Assembly (NCBI GenBank): GCA_006226595.1
Contig: SBGP01000107.1
Location: 50,322-114,321, forward strand
Direction of reading: 5' to 3'
Origin: Deltaproteobacteria bacterium
Lineage (GTDB): Bacteria > Myxococcota_A > UBA796 > GCA-2862545
DNA length: 64,000 nucleotides
The translations under genes were made by a program, and so were the position numbers. Of this stretch, positions 41,947 to 50,328 are shown piece after piece. Positions within the stretch are counted from its first letter, which is position 1. The number at the start of each line of letters is the position of its first letter. The notes under the pieces were generated by a model, which had not been told where the DNA came from, did not search any database, and saw only the letters and a list, made by a program, of their open reading frames with translations.

Positions 41947-42350
41947 GCCGCTCCCGCCGTCGTTCCGGACCTTCCGAACTCGACATCTCGCCGCTCATCG
42001 ACGTGGTGTTCATCCTCCTCATCTTCTTCATGGTCAGCACGACCTTCGTGAAGGACATGCAGGTGGAGCTCGACCGCCCGAGCGCCAGCAGTGGCACCCG
42101 CGCGAGCACCAAGGCGATGCGGATCTACATCGACCGCAACAGCCAGTTCTTCGTCGGCGAGTCCCCGGTGCGTCCGTGGATGCTGCAGAGCCGCGTGCGC
42201 GACCACCTCCGCAACAACGCGGAGGCCAGCGTGCTCATCGTCACCGACCAGGGCGTGCCTGCCCAGAAGCTCATCGACGCGGTGGACGCGTGCCGGCTCG
42301 CCGGCGCGAAGGACGTCGGCGTGATCACCGAGCGCGAGGAGCAGGGCTGA
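41943..42350 (+). CDS. exbD: ExbD biopolymer-transport protein
   Basis: This 135-residue protein has a single TM helix (PLIDVVFILLIFFMVSTTFV) carrying the essential Asp of the proton path in ISPLIDVVF. The periplasmic domain ends with VTDQGVPAQKLIDAVDACRLAGAKDVGV, as in the ExbD/TolR fold. It overlaps exbB by ATGA. Length and motif order match the family. Confidence 0.96.
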   Translation: MSRSRRRSGPSELDISPLIDVVFILLIFFMVSTTFVKDMQVELDRPSASSGTRASTKAMRIYIDRNSQFFVGESPVRPWMLQSRVRDHLRNNAEASVLIVTDQGVPAQKLIDAVDACRLAGAKDVGVITEREEQG

Positions 42351-42976
42351 TGAACCCGCACCTTCGTCGGCTCGGCGCGACCGCGATCATGCTCCTCGGC
42401 ACCGGTGGGGTGTTCGGTGGCGTGATCGCGATGAACGCCGCGGCGGAGATGGCGAACGACCGGGATCACAGCGCGGTGACCAGCTTCAACGTGCAGACCC
42501 GGCCCAAGCCGCCGCCGACCCAGAAGCCGCGCCCGAAGCGTAGCAAGCCGAAGCCGCAGAAGGCCGCGGCGGCGCCACTGCCGAACCTCGGGGTGGCGAT
42601 GAGCGGGGTGGACTTCGGTCTGCCCGGTCTCGACGGCGCGCTCGGCGAGATGACCGACGCGCTGCTCGGCGACGTCAAGGACGTGGTGATGACCGAGGAC
42701 AGCGTGGACTCGGTGCCGACGCTGACGACCCGCACCCGTGCGCCGTACCCGAGCCGCGCCCGCGCCAAGGGCATCGAGGGCTTCGTCACGGTGTCGATGC
42801 TCGTCGGCGCCGATGGCAACGTCTCGGATGTGAAGGTGCTCGAGGCCGAGCCCGCCGGCGTGTTCGACGAGGCGGCACTGATGACCGTGAAGGCCTGGCA
42901 GTTCACGCCGGCCACCTACGAGGGACGCCCGGTGAGCATCCGGGTGACCCAGACCATTCGCTTCGAGCTGTCGTGA
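42350..42976 (+). CDS. tonB: TonB energy-transducing protein
   Basis: This 208-residue TonB has an N-terminal anchor (ATAIMLLGTGGVFGGVIAMN), a short Pro/Lys-rich stretch (TRPKPPPTQKPRPKRSKPKP) and a C-terminal domain with YPSRARAKGIEGFVTVSMLV, DGNVSDVKVLEAEPAG and FDEAALMTVKAWQFTPA, the conserved contacts with TonB boxes. The proline region is short, as in TonB2 proteins, so an additional periplasmic partner (the DUF3450 or TPR protein) may help span the gap. It shares one base with the exbD stop. Confidence 0.95.
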   Translation: MNPHLRRLGATAIMLLGTGGVFGGVIAMNAAAEMANDRDHSAVTSFNVQTRPKPPPTQKPRPKRSKPKPQKAAAAPLPNLGVAMSGVDFGLPGLDGALGEMTDALLGDVKDVVMTEDSVDSVPTLTTRTRAPYPSRARAKGIEGFVTVSMLVGADGNVSDVKVLEAEPAGVFDEAALMTVKAWQFTPATYEGRPVSIRVTQTIRFELS

Positions 42977-44142
42977 TGCGCGCCGCCTTCCTGCTCCTGT
43001 GCCTCGCTGCGAGCCCGGTGCTCGCCGCGCCCAAGGCTTCCTCGTCCGCCGAGGAGGTCGAGGTCGATCACGTCGGTCTCGCCGCCCTGCTCATTCGCGA
43101 TGGGCACTGGGACCGCGCGGCCGCCGCCCTCGCCGAGGCCGATCCGGCCAGCGAGAGCATCGACCTCACCCGCTACCACACGCTGTCCGGCATGATCGCG
43201 CTGCACGACCAGCGCTTCGACGCCGCGGTCACCAGCTTCGAGGCGGCTGTCGCCAAGGCCACCGAGCTCGGCACCGCCGAGCCGATGCTGTTCCTGCAGC
43301 TCGCCCAGGCGCGGCTCGGTGCCGAGGACTTCGACGGCGCGCTCGCCGCGGTCGACCTCGCCGGTGCCCTCGAGGACACGGTGCCCGCCGTGTGGCTGCT
43401 GCGCTCGCGTGCCCACTGGGGCGCGGGCCGCAAGGACGAGGGCTACGCCGCGCTGCTCGAGGGCATTCGCCGCTTCCCCGAGCGCGGTGACCTGGTCCAG
43501 CACCAGGTGCTGCTGCTCGTCGAGCTCGACCTGTTCCGCGAGGCCGTCGAGGTCGGTCGCACGTACCTCGCCGGCGACGACGTGGGCGCCGATGCCTACG
43601 TGCTGCTCGCCGAGGCCCTGCGCCAGGCAGGCGAGCACCGCGAGGCCATCGAGCTGCTCGAGGCCGCGCGACTTCGCTTCCCCGCGAACCAGGACGTGCT
43701 CGTCCAGCTCGCCGGCACCTGGCTCGCCCACGGCGTGCCCTCCGCCGCCGGCGTCGTCCTCCAGGAGGCCACCGAGCTCGACGCGCGCTTCGCGCTCGAG
43801 GCGGCCGAGTGCTTCCGTCAGTCCGGCGAGATCGACCGGGCCCTGTACATGAACGGTCTCGTCGTCGACGCCGAGGCCAAGGTCCGTCAGCGACTCGGGC
43901 TGCTCATCGAGGACGAGCGCTTCGAGCAGGCGCTGGCCCTCGAGGCACGCCTCGCCCGGCACGGCCTCACCGACGACAGCGGCGTGGCCTATGCGCTCGC
44001 CTATGCCCGGTTCATGACCGGGGACTACTCGGGAGCTGAGAAGTGGCTCACGCGCATCACCGACACCAAGATCTTCGAGGCAGCGACGCAGCTGCGCACG
44101 GTCATGGCCAGCTGCGAGGAGGAGCCGTGGACGTGTCGCTGA
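42976..44142 (+). CDS. Periplasmic TPR protein of the TonB cluster
   Basis: This 388-residue secreted protein has a signal peptide (MRAAFLLLCLAASPVLA) and nine or more TPR-like helices (DRAAAALAEADPASES; FDAAVTSFEAAVAKATELG; HREAIELLEAARLRFPANQ). TPR proteins occupy the last position of TonB2 clusters in Vibrio and Shewanella-type loci, where they assist the TonB complex. ATG 42976 shares a base with the tonB stop; a GTG three bases earlier would add one residue. Its 3' end overlaps the receptor start by 16 bases. Confidence 0.85.
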   Translation: MRAAFLLLCLAASPVLAAPKASSSAEEVEVDHVGLAALLIRDGHWDRAAAALAEADPASESIDLTRYHTLSGMIALHDQRFDAAVTSFEAAVAKATELGTAEPMLFLQLAQARLGAEDFDGALAAVDLAGALEDTVPAVWLLRSRAHWGAGRKDEGYAALLEGIRRFPERGDLVQHQVLLLVELDLFREAVEVGRTYLAGDDVGADAYVLLAEALRQAGEHREAIELLEAARLRFPANQDVLVQLAGTWLAHGVPSAAGVVLQEATELDARFALEAAECFRQSGEIDRALYMNGLVVDAEAKVRQRLGLLIEDERFEQALALEARLARHGLTDDSGVAYALAYARFMTGDYSGAEKWLTRITDTKIFEAATQLRTVMASCEEEPWTCR

Positions 44143-47100
44143 GCCGCTTCCGCCGCGCGCTGCTCGCCGCCGCGCTCGCCCTGCCCGTCGTCGCCTCCGC
44201 GGGCTCGGTCGAGGGCATCGTGTTCGAGTCGGGCACGGGCCTGCCGCTCGCTGACGTGACGCTGACCGTGGGCGGCCAGACGCTGACCACCGACGCCGAC
44301 GGCGGGTTCGCGGTGGAGCTCGAGCACGGCGTGTACGACGTGGTCGTCGGCAACAACACCTTCGCGCAGGTGGTCGTCGGCAAGGACGGCGTGACCGAGG
44401 TCCTCGTCACCCTCGCCGCGGACGGCCTGGCTACCGCGCAGATCGAGGCCCCGGATGCCTCCACCCTCGAGGGTGTCGAGCTCCAGGACGCGCCGCGCGG
44501 CACGGTCAGCGGCGTGCTCGTCGACGACGAAGAGGGCAAGCCGATCGCGGGTGCGCGCATCTTCGTGAAGGGCTTCGACGCGGACGCGCGCAGCGCCGCC
44601 GACGGCAGCTTCACGGTCGAGGTTCCCGCCGGCAGCTGGGAGCTGTCGATCATTCGCTCCGGCTACGCCACCCGCTCGGTCGTCGTCGAAGCGGTGGCCG
44701 GGGAGGTCCGCGATCTCGAGCTCGAGATGGTGCCCACGGGCGTGCAGCTCGCCGACTTCACCGTCACCGCGCCCGCCATCGAGGGCAACACCGCATCGCT
44801 GCTCGCCGAGCGTCAGGACTCGAGCCAGGTCGCGGACGTGATCGGCGCCGAGCAGATGTCGAAGACCGGCGACTCCAACGCCGCGTCCGCGCTGCGTCGC
44901 GTGGCGGGCCTGACGCTGATCGACGGCAAGTACGTGATCGTGCGCGGCCTCGACGAGCGCTACAGCGCCGCCCTGGTCAACGGGGCGACCCTTCCCTCCC
45001 CGGACCCCGAGCGTCGCATCCTGCCGCTCGACCTGTTCCCGGCGAGCATGCTCGACAGCATCGTCGTGCAGAAGACCTTCTCGCCGGACATGCCGGGCGA
45101 CTTCGGCGGCGGCGTCGTGCGCATCCGCACCCGCACGGCCCCGCGCACGCCGTTCTACAGCGTGAAGCTCACGGGCGGCATCCGGACGGACACGACCTTC
45201 CGCCAGAACCTCGACTACGCGCCGGGCAAGACCGACTGGATCGGCATCGACGGCGGGCACCGCGCGCTGCCCGACATCGTCCGCGAGGCGAGCAACAACT
45301 CGGCCCTCGAGGAAGGCGACCTGTTCAGCGACCGGGGCTACACCCCGGACAAGCTCGAAGAGTTCGGCGAGTCCATGGCCAACGTGTGGACCCCCGAGGA
45401 GCGCACCATTCCGCTCGACATGGGCATGTCGATGCAGGGCGGCGGCTCGGTCGGAACGGACGTCGCGCGCTTCGGTCTGCTCGCGGGCTTCGTGTACGAC
45501 AACAGCTGGACCTCGATCGACCGCACCGAGAGCTACGCCACGGTCGGTGGCGGCGGCGAGGTCTCCGAGCGCAACCGCTACGTGTTCCACGGCGCCGAGA
45601 ACGCGGTGCGGCTGGGCGGCATGTTCACCGCGTCCGCCGAGATCGGCGAAGGTCACGAGCTGCAGCTCACGACGCTGGTCAACCGCATCAGCGAGGACGA
45701 GGCGCGCACCTACACCGGCTACAACGGCGATGTCGGCGGCGACACCACCTCGGGCCGCCTGCGGTGGGTCGAGCGCCAGCTGCTGAGCGAGCAGGTGCTC
45801 GGTCGCCACGAGTTCGACGCCCTCGAGGTCGACTGGCGCTACAGCTTCTCGACCGCCTCGCGCCTCGAGCCCGACCGCCGCACCTACCGGCTCGACAACG
45901 AGCCCGGCACCGACGTGTGGCGCATGTCCGACCGTCCCGACGGCAACCAGCGCTTCTTCAGCGACCTGCAGGACCGCGTGCACGACGTGGGCCTCGACGT
46001 GACCTTCCCGTTCGAGCTCGGCGAGCGCGCGCTGTCGTTCAAGGTCGGGGCGAGCGCGATGGCCAAGGACCGCCTCGTGGACAGCCGGCGGTTCAAGTAC
46101 ATGCACAAGGGCCCGAACTCGCGGGACCAGGACATCCTCGCGCAGACGCCCGAGGAGATCTTCCAGCCCGAGAACATCGGCACCGACGGGTTCCAGTTCG
46201 AGGAAATCACGCGGCCGACCGACAACTACTCGGGTTCGCACGTGATCCTCGCGAGCTACGCCATGGCCGACGTCGAGGTCACGGGCTCGACCCGCGTCTC
46301 CGGCGGTGCGCGCATCGAGCACTCGAGCCAGAAGGTGAGCACCTTCGCGCTGTTCGATGCCTCGGGAAGCGCCATCGAGGCGGAGCTCGTGAAGACGGAC
46401 GTCCTTCCGGCCCTCACCGTCACCCAGGGCCTGGGTGTCGAGGGCATGCAGCTTCGCGCTGGCTATGGCCGCACCCTGAACCGGCCCATGCTTCGCGAGC
46501 TGTCACCGTCGGCATTCAGTGACGTCGCCGGTGGGCGCGTGCGTCGCGGCAACCCCGACCTCGAGCGGGCGACCATCGACAACTACGACCTGCGGTGGGA
46601 GTACTACCCGAGCCAGGGCGAGAGCGTGTCGGTGGCCCTGTTCTACAAGCGGTTCACCGATCCGCTCGAGTGGGTGTCCATTCCTGGCGCCGAGCCGCTG
46701 CTGCAGCCGTTCAACGCGCTGGGCGCGAACAACTATGGCGTCGAGATCGACGGTCGCAAGGACCTCGGGTTCTTCGGCGATGCCTTCGAGGACTTCTTCG
46801 TCGCGGGCAACGTGGCGCTGATCAACTCGCGGGTGCGCATCGATGGCGACAACCCGCTGATCATCGTCACCAACGACGAGCGCCCGCTGGCTTCGCAGTC
46901 GCCGTACATGATCAACCTGTCGGCCGGCTGGGACGATCTCGACGGCCGTGGCTCGCTGATCGTGGCGTTCAACAACATCGGCTCGCGCATCGTCGAGGTC
47001 GGCTCCGGCGGTCTGCCGGACGCGCTCGAGGCGATCGAGCCGCAGCTCGATCTCATCGGTCGGGTCGGACTGCCCGCTGGCTTCTCGCTCTCCGCGAAGG

Positions 47101-47216
47101 GCCGGGTGCCGCTGCGCTCCCGGACGATGACCGTCGGCAACTTCGTGACCATCGACGACCTGCAGGGTGTCGAGGCGAGCCTGTCGATCGGCTGGAAGGC
47201 GCAGGCCGCGGAGTAG
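44127..47216 (+). CDS. TonB-dependent outer-membrane receptor with two N-terminal Ig-like domains
   Basis: This is a 1029-residue receptor. GTG 44127 follows GAGGAGGAG and yields a signal peptide (ALLAAALALPVVASAG). Two carboxypeptidase-regulatory-like domains follow at about 25-110 and 128-200 (GIVFESGTGLPLADVTLTVG; GVLVDDEEGKPIAGARIFVK). The plug runs about 230-340, with RQDSSQVADVIGAEQMSKTG, IVRGLDERYSAALVNGATLP and DFGGGVVRIRTR. The rest is a 22-strand barrel. The double Ig-like N-terminus and the RGLDERYS-x-LVNG plug resemble receptors for large or phosphorus-containing ligands rather than siderophores. It is fed by the TonB system encoded just upstream. Confidence 0.92.
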   Translation: MDVSLSRFRRALLAAALALPVVASAGSVEGIVFESGTGLPLADVTLTVGGQTLTTDADGGFAVELEHGVYDVVVGNNTFAQVVVGKDGVTEVLVTLAADGLATAQIEAPDASTLEGVELQDAPRGTVSGVLVDDEEGKPIAGARIFVKGFDADARSAADGSFTVEVPAGSWELSIIRSGYATRSVVVEAVAGEVRDLELEMVPTGVQLADFTVTAPAIEGNTASLLAERQDSSQVADVIGAEQMSKTGDSNAASALRRVAGLTLIDGKYVIVRGLDERYSAALVNGATLPSPDPERRILPLDLFPASMLDSIVVQKTFSPDMPGDFGGGVVRIRTRTAPRTPFYSVKLTGGIRTDTTFRQNLDYAPGKTDWIGIDGGHRALPDIVREASNNSALEEGDLFSDRGYTPDKLEEFGESMANVWTPEERTIPLDMGMSMQGGGSVGTDVARFGLLAGFVYDNSWTSIDRTESYATVGGGGEVSERNRYVFHGAENAVRLGGMFTASAEIGEGHELQLTTLVNRISEDEARTYTGYNGDVGGDTTSGRLRWVERQLLSEQVLGRHEFDALEVDWRYSFSTASRLEPDRRTYRLDNEPGTDVWRMSDRPDGNQRFFSDLQDRVHDVGLDVTFPFELGERALSFKVGASAMAKDRLVDSRRFKYMHKGPNSRDQDILAQTPEEIFQPENIGTDGFQFEEITRPTDNYSGSHVILASYAMADVEVTGSTRVSGGARIEHSSQKVSTFALFDASGSAIEAELVKTDVLPALTVTQGLGVEGMQLRAGYGRTLNRPMLRELSPSAFSDVAGGRVRRGNPDLERATIDNYDLRWEYYPSQGESVSVALFYKRFTDPLEWVSIPGAEPLLQPFNALGANNYGVEIDGRKDLGFFGDAFEDFFVAGNVALINSRVRIDGDNPLIIVTNDERPLASQSPYMINLSAGWDDLDGRGSLIVAFNNIGSRIVEVGSGGLPDALEAIEPQLDLIGRVGLPAGFSLSAKGRVPLRSRTMTVGNFVTIDDLQGVEASLSIGWKAQAAE

Positions 47217-47219
47217 GCG

Positions 47220-48224
47220 CTACTCCCAGGTCCACAGCTCGGCGGTCGCGAGGTTCTTCACGTACGGGATCTGGCCGCCCTCCATGGACAGCAGCGCGGT
47301 GGTGCGCTTGTCGTGGGCCACGCGCCGCGGCAGTCCACTCTCCGGCTCGAGCACGAACACGTACTGCTCGTCGATGTTCACGTCCTCGACGGTCGGGCGC
47401 TGTTCGTCGGGGAGGTCGGCGAAGCCGGCCTGGAGCATGTCCCGGATCTGGTCGAGCTCGGCGCCCTCCGCCTCGAGCGAGACGAGGACCGCACCGCAGG
47501 TCGGCTCCGTGTCCTCCTGCATGCACGGAACCCAGCCGAGGAACGTGACGACGCGTCCGGACTCGTCGGGCTGGGTGGAGGCCTGAAACGGCAGGAGCAA
47601 CTCACCGAGCGCCCACGGTGCGAGGCCCGCCTCGGCGGCCGCACTCAGCATGGTGGGGTCGAGCATCGCCTCCATCGCGTCGGTCATGGGCTGCCGCGCG
47701 AGCTCCGGGGCCGTGTCGATCAGCGCCTGGACGTCGGTGCGCGCGGCATCGAGCTCGTCCTTCGGGACGAGCACGTCCTGGACCTCGCCGTCCCGAGCGA
47801 CGACGACGGTGGGGGTCACCCGCAGCAAGCGACCGAGCGCCTCGCCGAGCGGTCCCACGATCTCTTCTGGGCCTTCCATCGTCACGTCGACCCGGCTCGG
47901 GCCCCACCGGACGACGAAGTCGTCTTCGTCGGCGCGGACCTCGAAGGACTGCTCGCTCTCGATGGTGGTGCGGTTCGCCATGAGTCCTGGCACGCTGGTC
48001 TGCTCGATCAGCGTCTGGGCGATGCGCGCGACCTGGCCGTCCTCGTAGGTGAAGTGCGCCGCGAAGTCCGGGCCTGCCTGGGGCACGGTCGCCGCGCCCT
48101 GCGACGGGGCGTCCTCGGTGGGCTGCTCGACCTCTTCCCGCACGGGCTCGGGCTCGGGGGCGGGCGTCGTCGGCGTGGGCTTCGGACAGCCCGCGAGCAG
48201 CGCGAGGAGGGGGAGCAGGCGCAT
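47220..48224 (-). CDS. Predicted lipoprotein, unknown function
   Basis: This is a 334-residue lipoprotein (signal MRLLPLLALLAGC, Cys13), then a Pro/Thr/Glu-rich linker (PKPTPTTPAPEPEPVREEVE) and a globular domain of about 270 residues. ATG 48224 has GGAG upstream; a longer frame from 48266 lacks a signal. The domain contains alternating strands and helices (HFTYEDGQVARIAQTLIEQT; VVRWGPSRVDVTM) and a C-terminal half with two Cys (WVPCMQEDTEPTCGAV). No family is recognised. It is convergent with the receptor gene, three bases apart, and divergent from the kinase-like gene. Confidence 0.68.
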   Translation of the reverse strand: MRLLPLLALLAGCPKPTPTTPAPEPEPVREEVEQPTEDAPSQGAATVPQAGPDFAAHFTYEDGQVARIAQTLIEQTSVPGLMANRTTIESEQSFEVRADEDDFVVRWGPSRVDVTMEGPEEIVGPLGEALGRLLRVTPTVVVARDGEVQDVLVPKDELDAARTDVQALIDTAPELARQPMTDAMEAMLDPTMLSAAAEAGLAPWALGELLLPFQASTQPDESGRVVTFLGWVPCMQEDTEPTCGAVLVSLEAEGAELDQIRDMLQAGFADLPDEQRPTVEDVNIDEQYVFVLEPESGLPRRVAHDKRTTALLSMEGGQIPYVKNLATAELWTWE

Positions 48225-48321
48225 GAGCACTCCGGAGGGGGGTTGCGGCCGTGCACGCCGCGACATCGGAAACGGGCGGAAAGGTAACCCGCGGCGGTCG
48301 ACGTCGGTTAGCCTCTCGCCG

Positions 48322-49506
48322 ATGACCCCCGATCACCTCCGACCCGCCGTCGAGGCGCTTCGCCTCGGTTCCCTGCTGCACGACCCGGCGACGCTGCTGC
48401 GCACCCTCGAGGACGAGGCGACGCGCCGCCCGCTGGACATGCGCATTCGCGAGCTGCTGCTCGACGTTCGGCACCAGGTGGCCGCCGAGCGCGGTGTGCC
48501 CCGAGTGCTGGCCGAGGTCCGTCGCGAGCGGCTGGTCCGCTGGGATGCGTGGAGTGCGGAGTGGGACGGGGTGCACACGCGCACCGGCGAGCCCTGCCGA
48601 GTGCGTGCGCTGACCGCGGCGTCGGCCAAGGACCCGACCCTGGGGCGTCAGCTGCTTCGCGAGGGCCGCGCCCTCGGCCGGCTCATGGGACTGACGGTGT
48701 CCACGGATGACGCGTGGCCCGCGGTGGCCGTGGCACTGCCGGGGCCGTCGCTGTCGGATGCCTCCGAGCCCGATGGACGAGAGCCTGCCGCACGCCTGCT
48801 CGGCATGCTCGGAGCGGCGCTCGATGCGCTCTACCGCTGGGAACGCAGTGTTGGACTCGCCGAGGTGGGTGCCCGCGACCTGAGGCTGGACGGCGACCGC
48901 CTGTCCGTCGTGTGCCTCACCCCGCCGACCGGCCGGGTGCGGCCGGGTCAGGTGCTCCAGCGCGTGGCCGAGGTGCTGCAGGACTGGTGGGACCGCGAGG
49001 AGGGGCCGGGTCGCGAGCTCATCTCCGGCATGGCCGCGTTCCCGCCGAACTCCGCCGAGGAAGCGCTCGGTGCCTGGCGCCGTGAAGCGGCCCAGATCCT
49101 CGCCGGTGAGCGTCACGACCTCACGCGTCGCCAGGCCGAGGTGTTCACGCACAATCGGGCCCACCGGCTGGCCGAGCTGCTCACGCGTCTCGCCGAGGCC
49201 GTGCCCCCGCCGGTTGGCAAGGGTGCGGTGGGTGTCGACCTCGAGGGGCAGACGACGATGGTGGAGGGGCGTCGCGACGGCACGCTGTGGTGGGGCACTC
49301 CCGCCGCCATGGAGCCTGTGGTCGGTGAGACGCTCGATGCGCGACTCGGTCGTCGGCTCATCCGCGCCCGTGCCGCGGCGCCGCCGAACCCACGCCTCGA
49401 TGCCCAGGTCGGCGGCGAGGCGGGCTACGCCGATGTGGCTGGCCGCTGGCTCACGGCGGCCCTCCAGCTGCGCACGCTGCGCTTGCTGCTCGACGTGCGG
49501 GACTGA
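48322..49506 (+). CDS. Degenerate protein-kinase-like (pseudokinase) protein
   Basis: This is a 394-residue soluble protein. Residues about 75-130 read like the N-lobe of a Ser/Thr protein kinase: WDGVHTRTGEPCRVRALTAA, then LGRQLLREGRALGRLMGLTV, where Arg stands for the catalytic Lys. The catalytic loop appears reduced to VGARDLRLDGDRLSVV, and the DFG motif is not evident. The C-terminal half is helical. This suggests a pseudokinase adaptor of a kind common in Myxococcota. I am not certain of the kinase relationship. It is followed by a lipoprotein gene one base later, so the two may work together. Confidence 0.5.
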   Translation: MTPDHLRPAVEALRLGSLLHDPATLLRTLEDEATRRPLDMRIRELLLDVRHQVAAERGVPRVLAEVRRERLVRWDAWSAEWDGVHTRTGEPCRVRALTAASAKDPTLGRQLLREGRALGRLMGLTVSTDDAWPAVAVALPGPSLSDASEPDGREPAARLLGMLGAALDALYRWERSVGLAEVGARDLRLDGDRLSVVCLTPPTGRVRPGQVLQRVAEVLQDWWDREEGPGRELISGMAAFPPNSAEEALGAWRREAAQILAGERHDLTRRQAEVFTHNRAHRLAELLTRLAEAVPPPVGKGAVGVDLEGQTTMVEGRRDGTLWWGTPAAMEPVVGETLDARLGRRLIRARAAAPPNPRLDAQVGGEAGYADVAGRWLTAALQLRTLRLLLDVRD

Positions 49507-49507
49507 C

Positions 49508-50326
49508 GTGCGCTCCGTGGGCGTCGGGCTCACCCTGACCGCGCTCCTCGCGGCGGGTCTCGCGTGCGTCGGCGAGAGCCCGTCGCTGCCGGACCCATCG
49601 CCGCCCGCCGCCGGGGCCGCTGCGGCCCAGCCCGAGGTCGCCGAGGCTCTTCCGGCGCTTCGCGAGCTGGACGGGCACGCCTGTGGCCCGCACGCCGGCA
49701 ACCTCACCGCGCTCCTCGCGGGGCCCGGCATCGAGCAGATCACCCGGAAGGCCGGCGCGGCTGGCGACCTCGCGACCCTGCTCGCGTCGAGCAGCCTCGC
49801 GCCGTCCGGGATCGTGCCGGCGGCCAAGGGCCAGGACACGGGAGGCCTCGCCGCGAGAGGGCGTCAGGAGCAGTGGGCCTGCCAGTACAGCCCGGGACGA
49901 CTGTTCGACGACGACCCGGCGACCGCGTGGTGCGAAGGCATGGAGGGTGATGGGCTGGGGGAGTCGGTCGTCGTGCCCGTCGATGCGTCCGGACGTGTGG
50001 AGATCTGGGCGGGATACGGCAAGTCCGATGCACTGCACGCGGCCAACGCCGCGCCCCGCAAGCTTCGCGTGACCCTGCTCCAGGCAGCTCACAAAAACAT
50101 GGCCGACGGCGGGGAGGCCTCTGCGGAGTTCTTCGAGAGGGTGGCGGTGCTCGGTGCTCACGAGGTCACGCTCGAGGACCGCAACGGCTGGCAGGACCTG
50201 CCGCTCCCCAAGGTGGAGCGAACGCTCGACCCGCAGCTCACGCTCGTCGGGCTCACCGTGCTCGAGAGCCGCGGCGGCGCGAAGTACGAGGACCTGTGCA
50301 TCAGCGGTGTGCGCGCCGCGAACTGA
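49508..50326 (+). CDS. Lipoprotein with a discoidin-like / NADase-type glycan-binding domain
   Basis: This 272-residue lipoprotein starts at GTG 49508, one base after the pseudokinase stop. The signal GLTLTALLAAGLAC gives the lipidated Cys. From about residue 125 the sequence YSPGRLFDDDPATAWCEGME, followed by GESVVVPVDASGRVEIWAGYG, has the form of an F5/8C-like (discoidin) glycan-binding module, here of the type seen attached to secreted NADases. Cysteines in DGHACG, WACQ and WCEG suggest disulfides. No catalytic domain is attached. It may bind surface sugar. Confidence 0.68.
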   Translation: MRSVGVGLTLTALLAAGLACVGESPSLPDPSPPAAGAAAAQPEVAEALPALRELDGHACGPHAGNLTALLAGPGIEQITRKAGAAGDLATLLASSSLAPSGIVPAAKGQDTGGLAARGRQEQWACQYSPGRLFDDDPATAWCEGMEGDGLGESVVVPVDASGRVEIWAGYGKSDALHAANAAPRKLRVTLLQAAHKNMADGGEASAEFFERVAVLGAHEVTLEDRNGWQDLPLPKVERTLDPQLTLVGLTVLESRGGAKYEDLCISGVRAAN

Positions 50327-50328
50327 GG

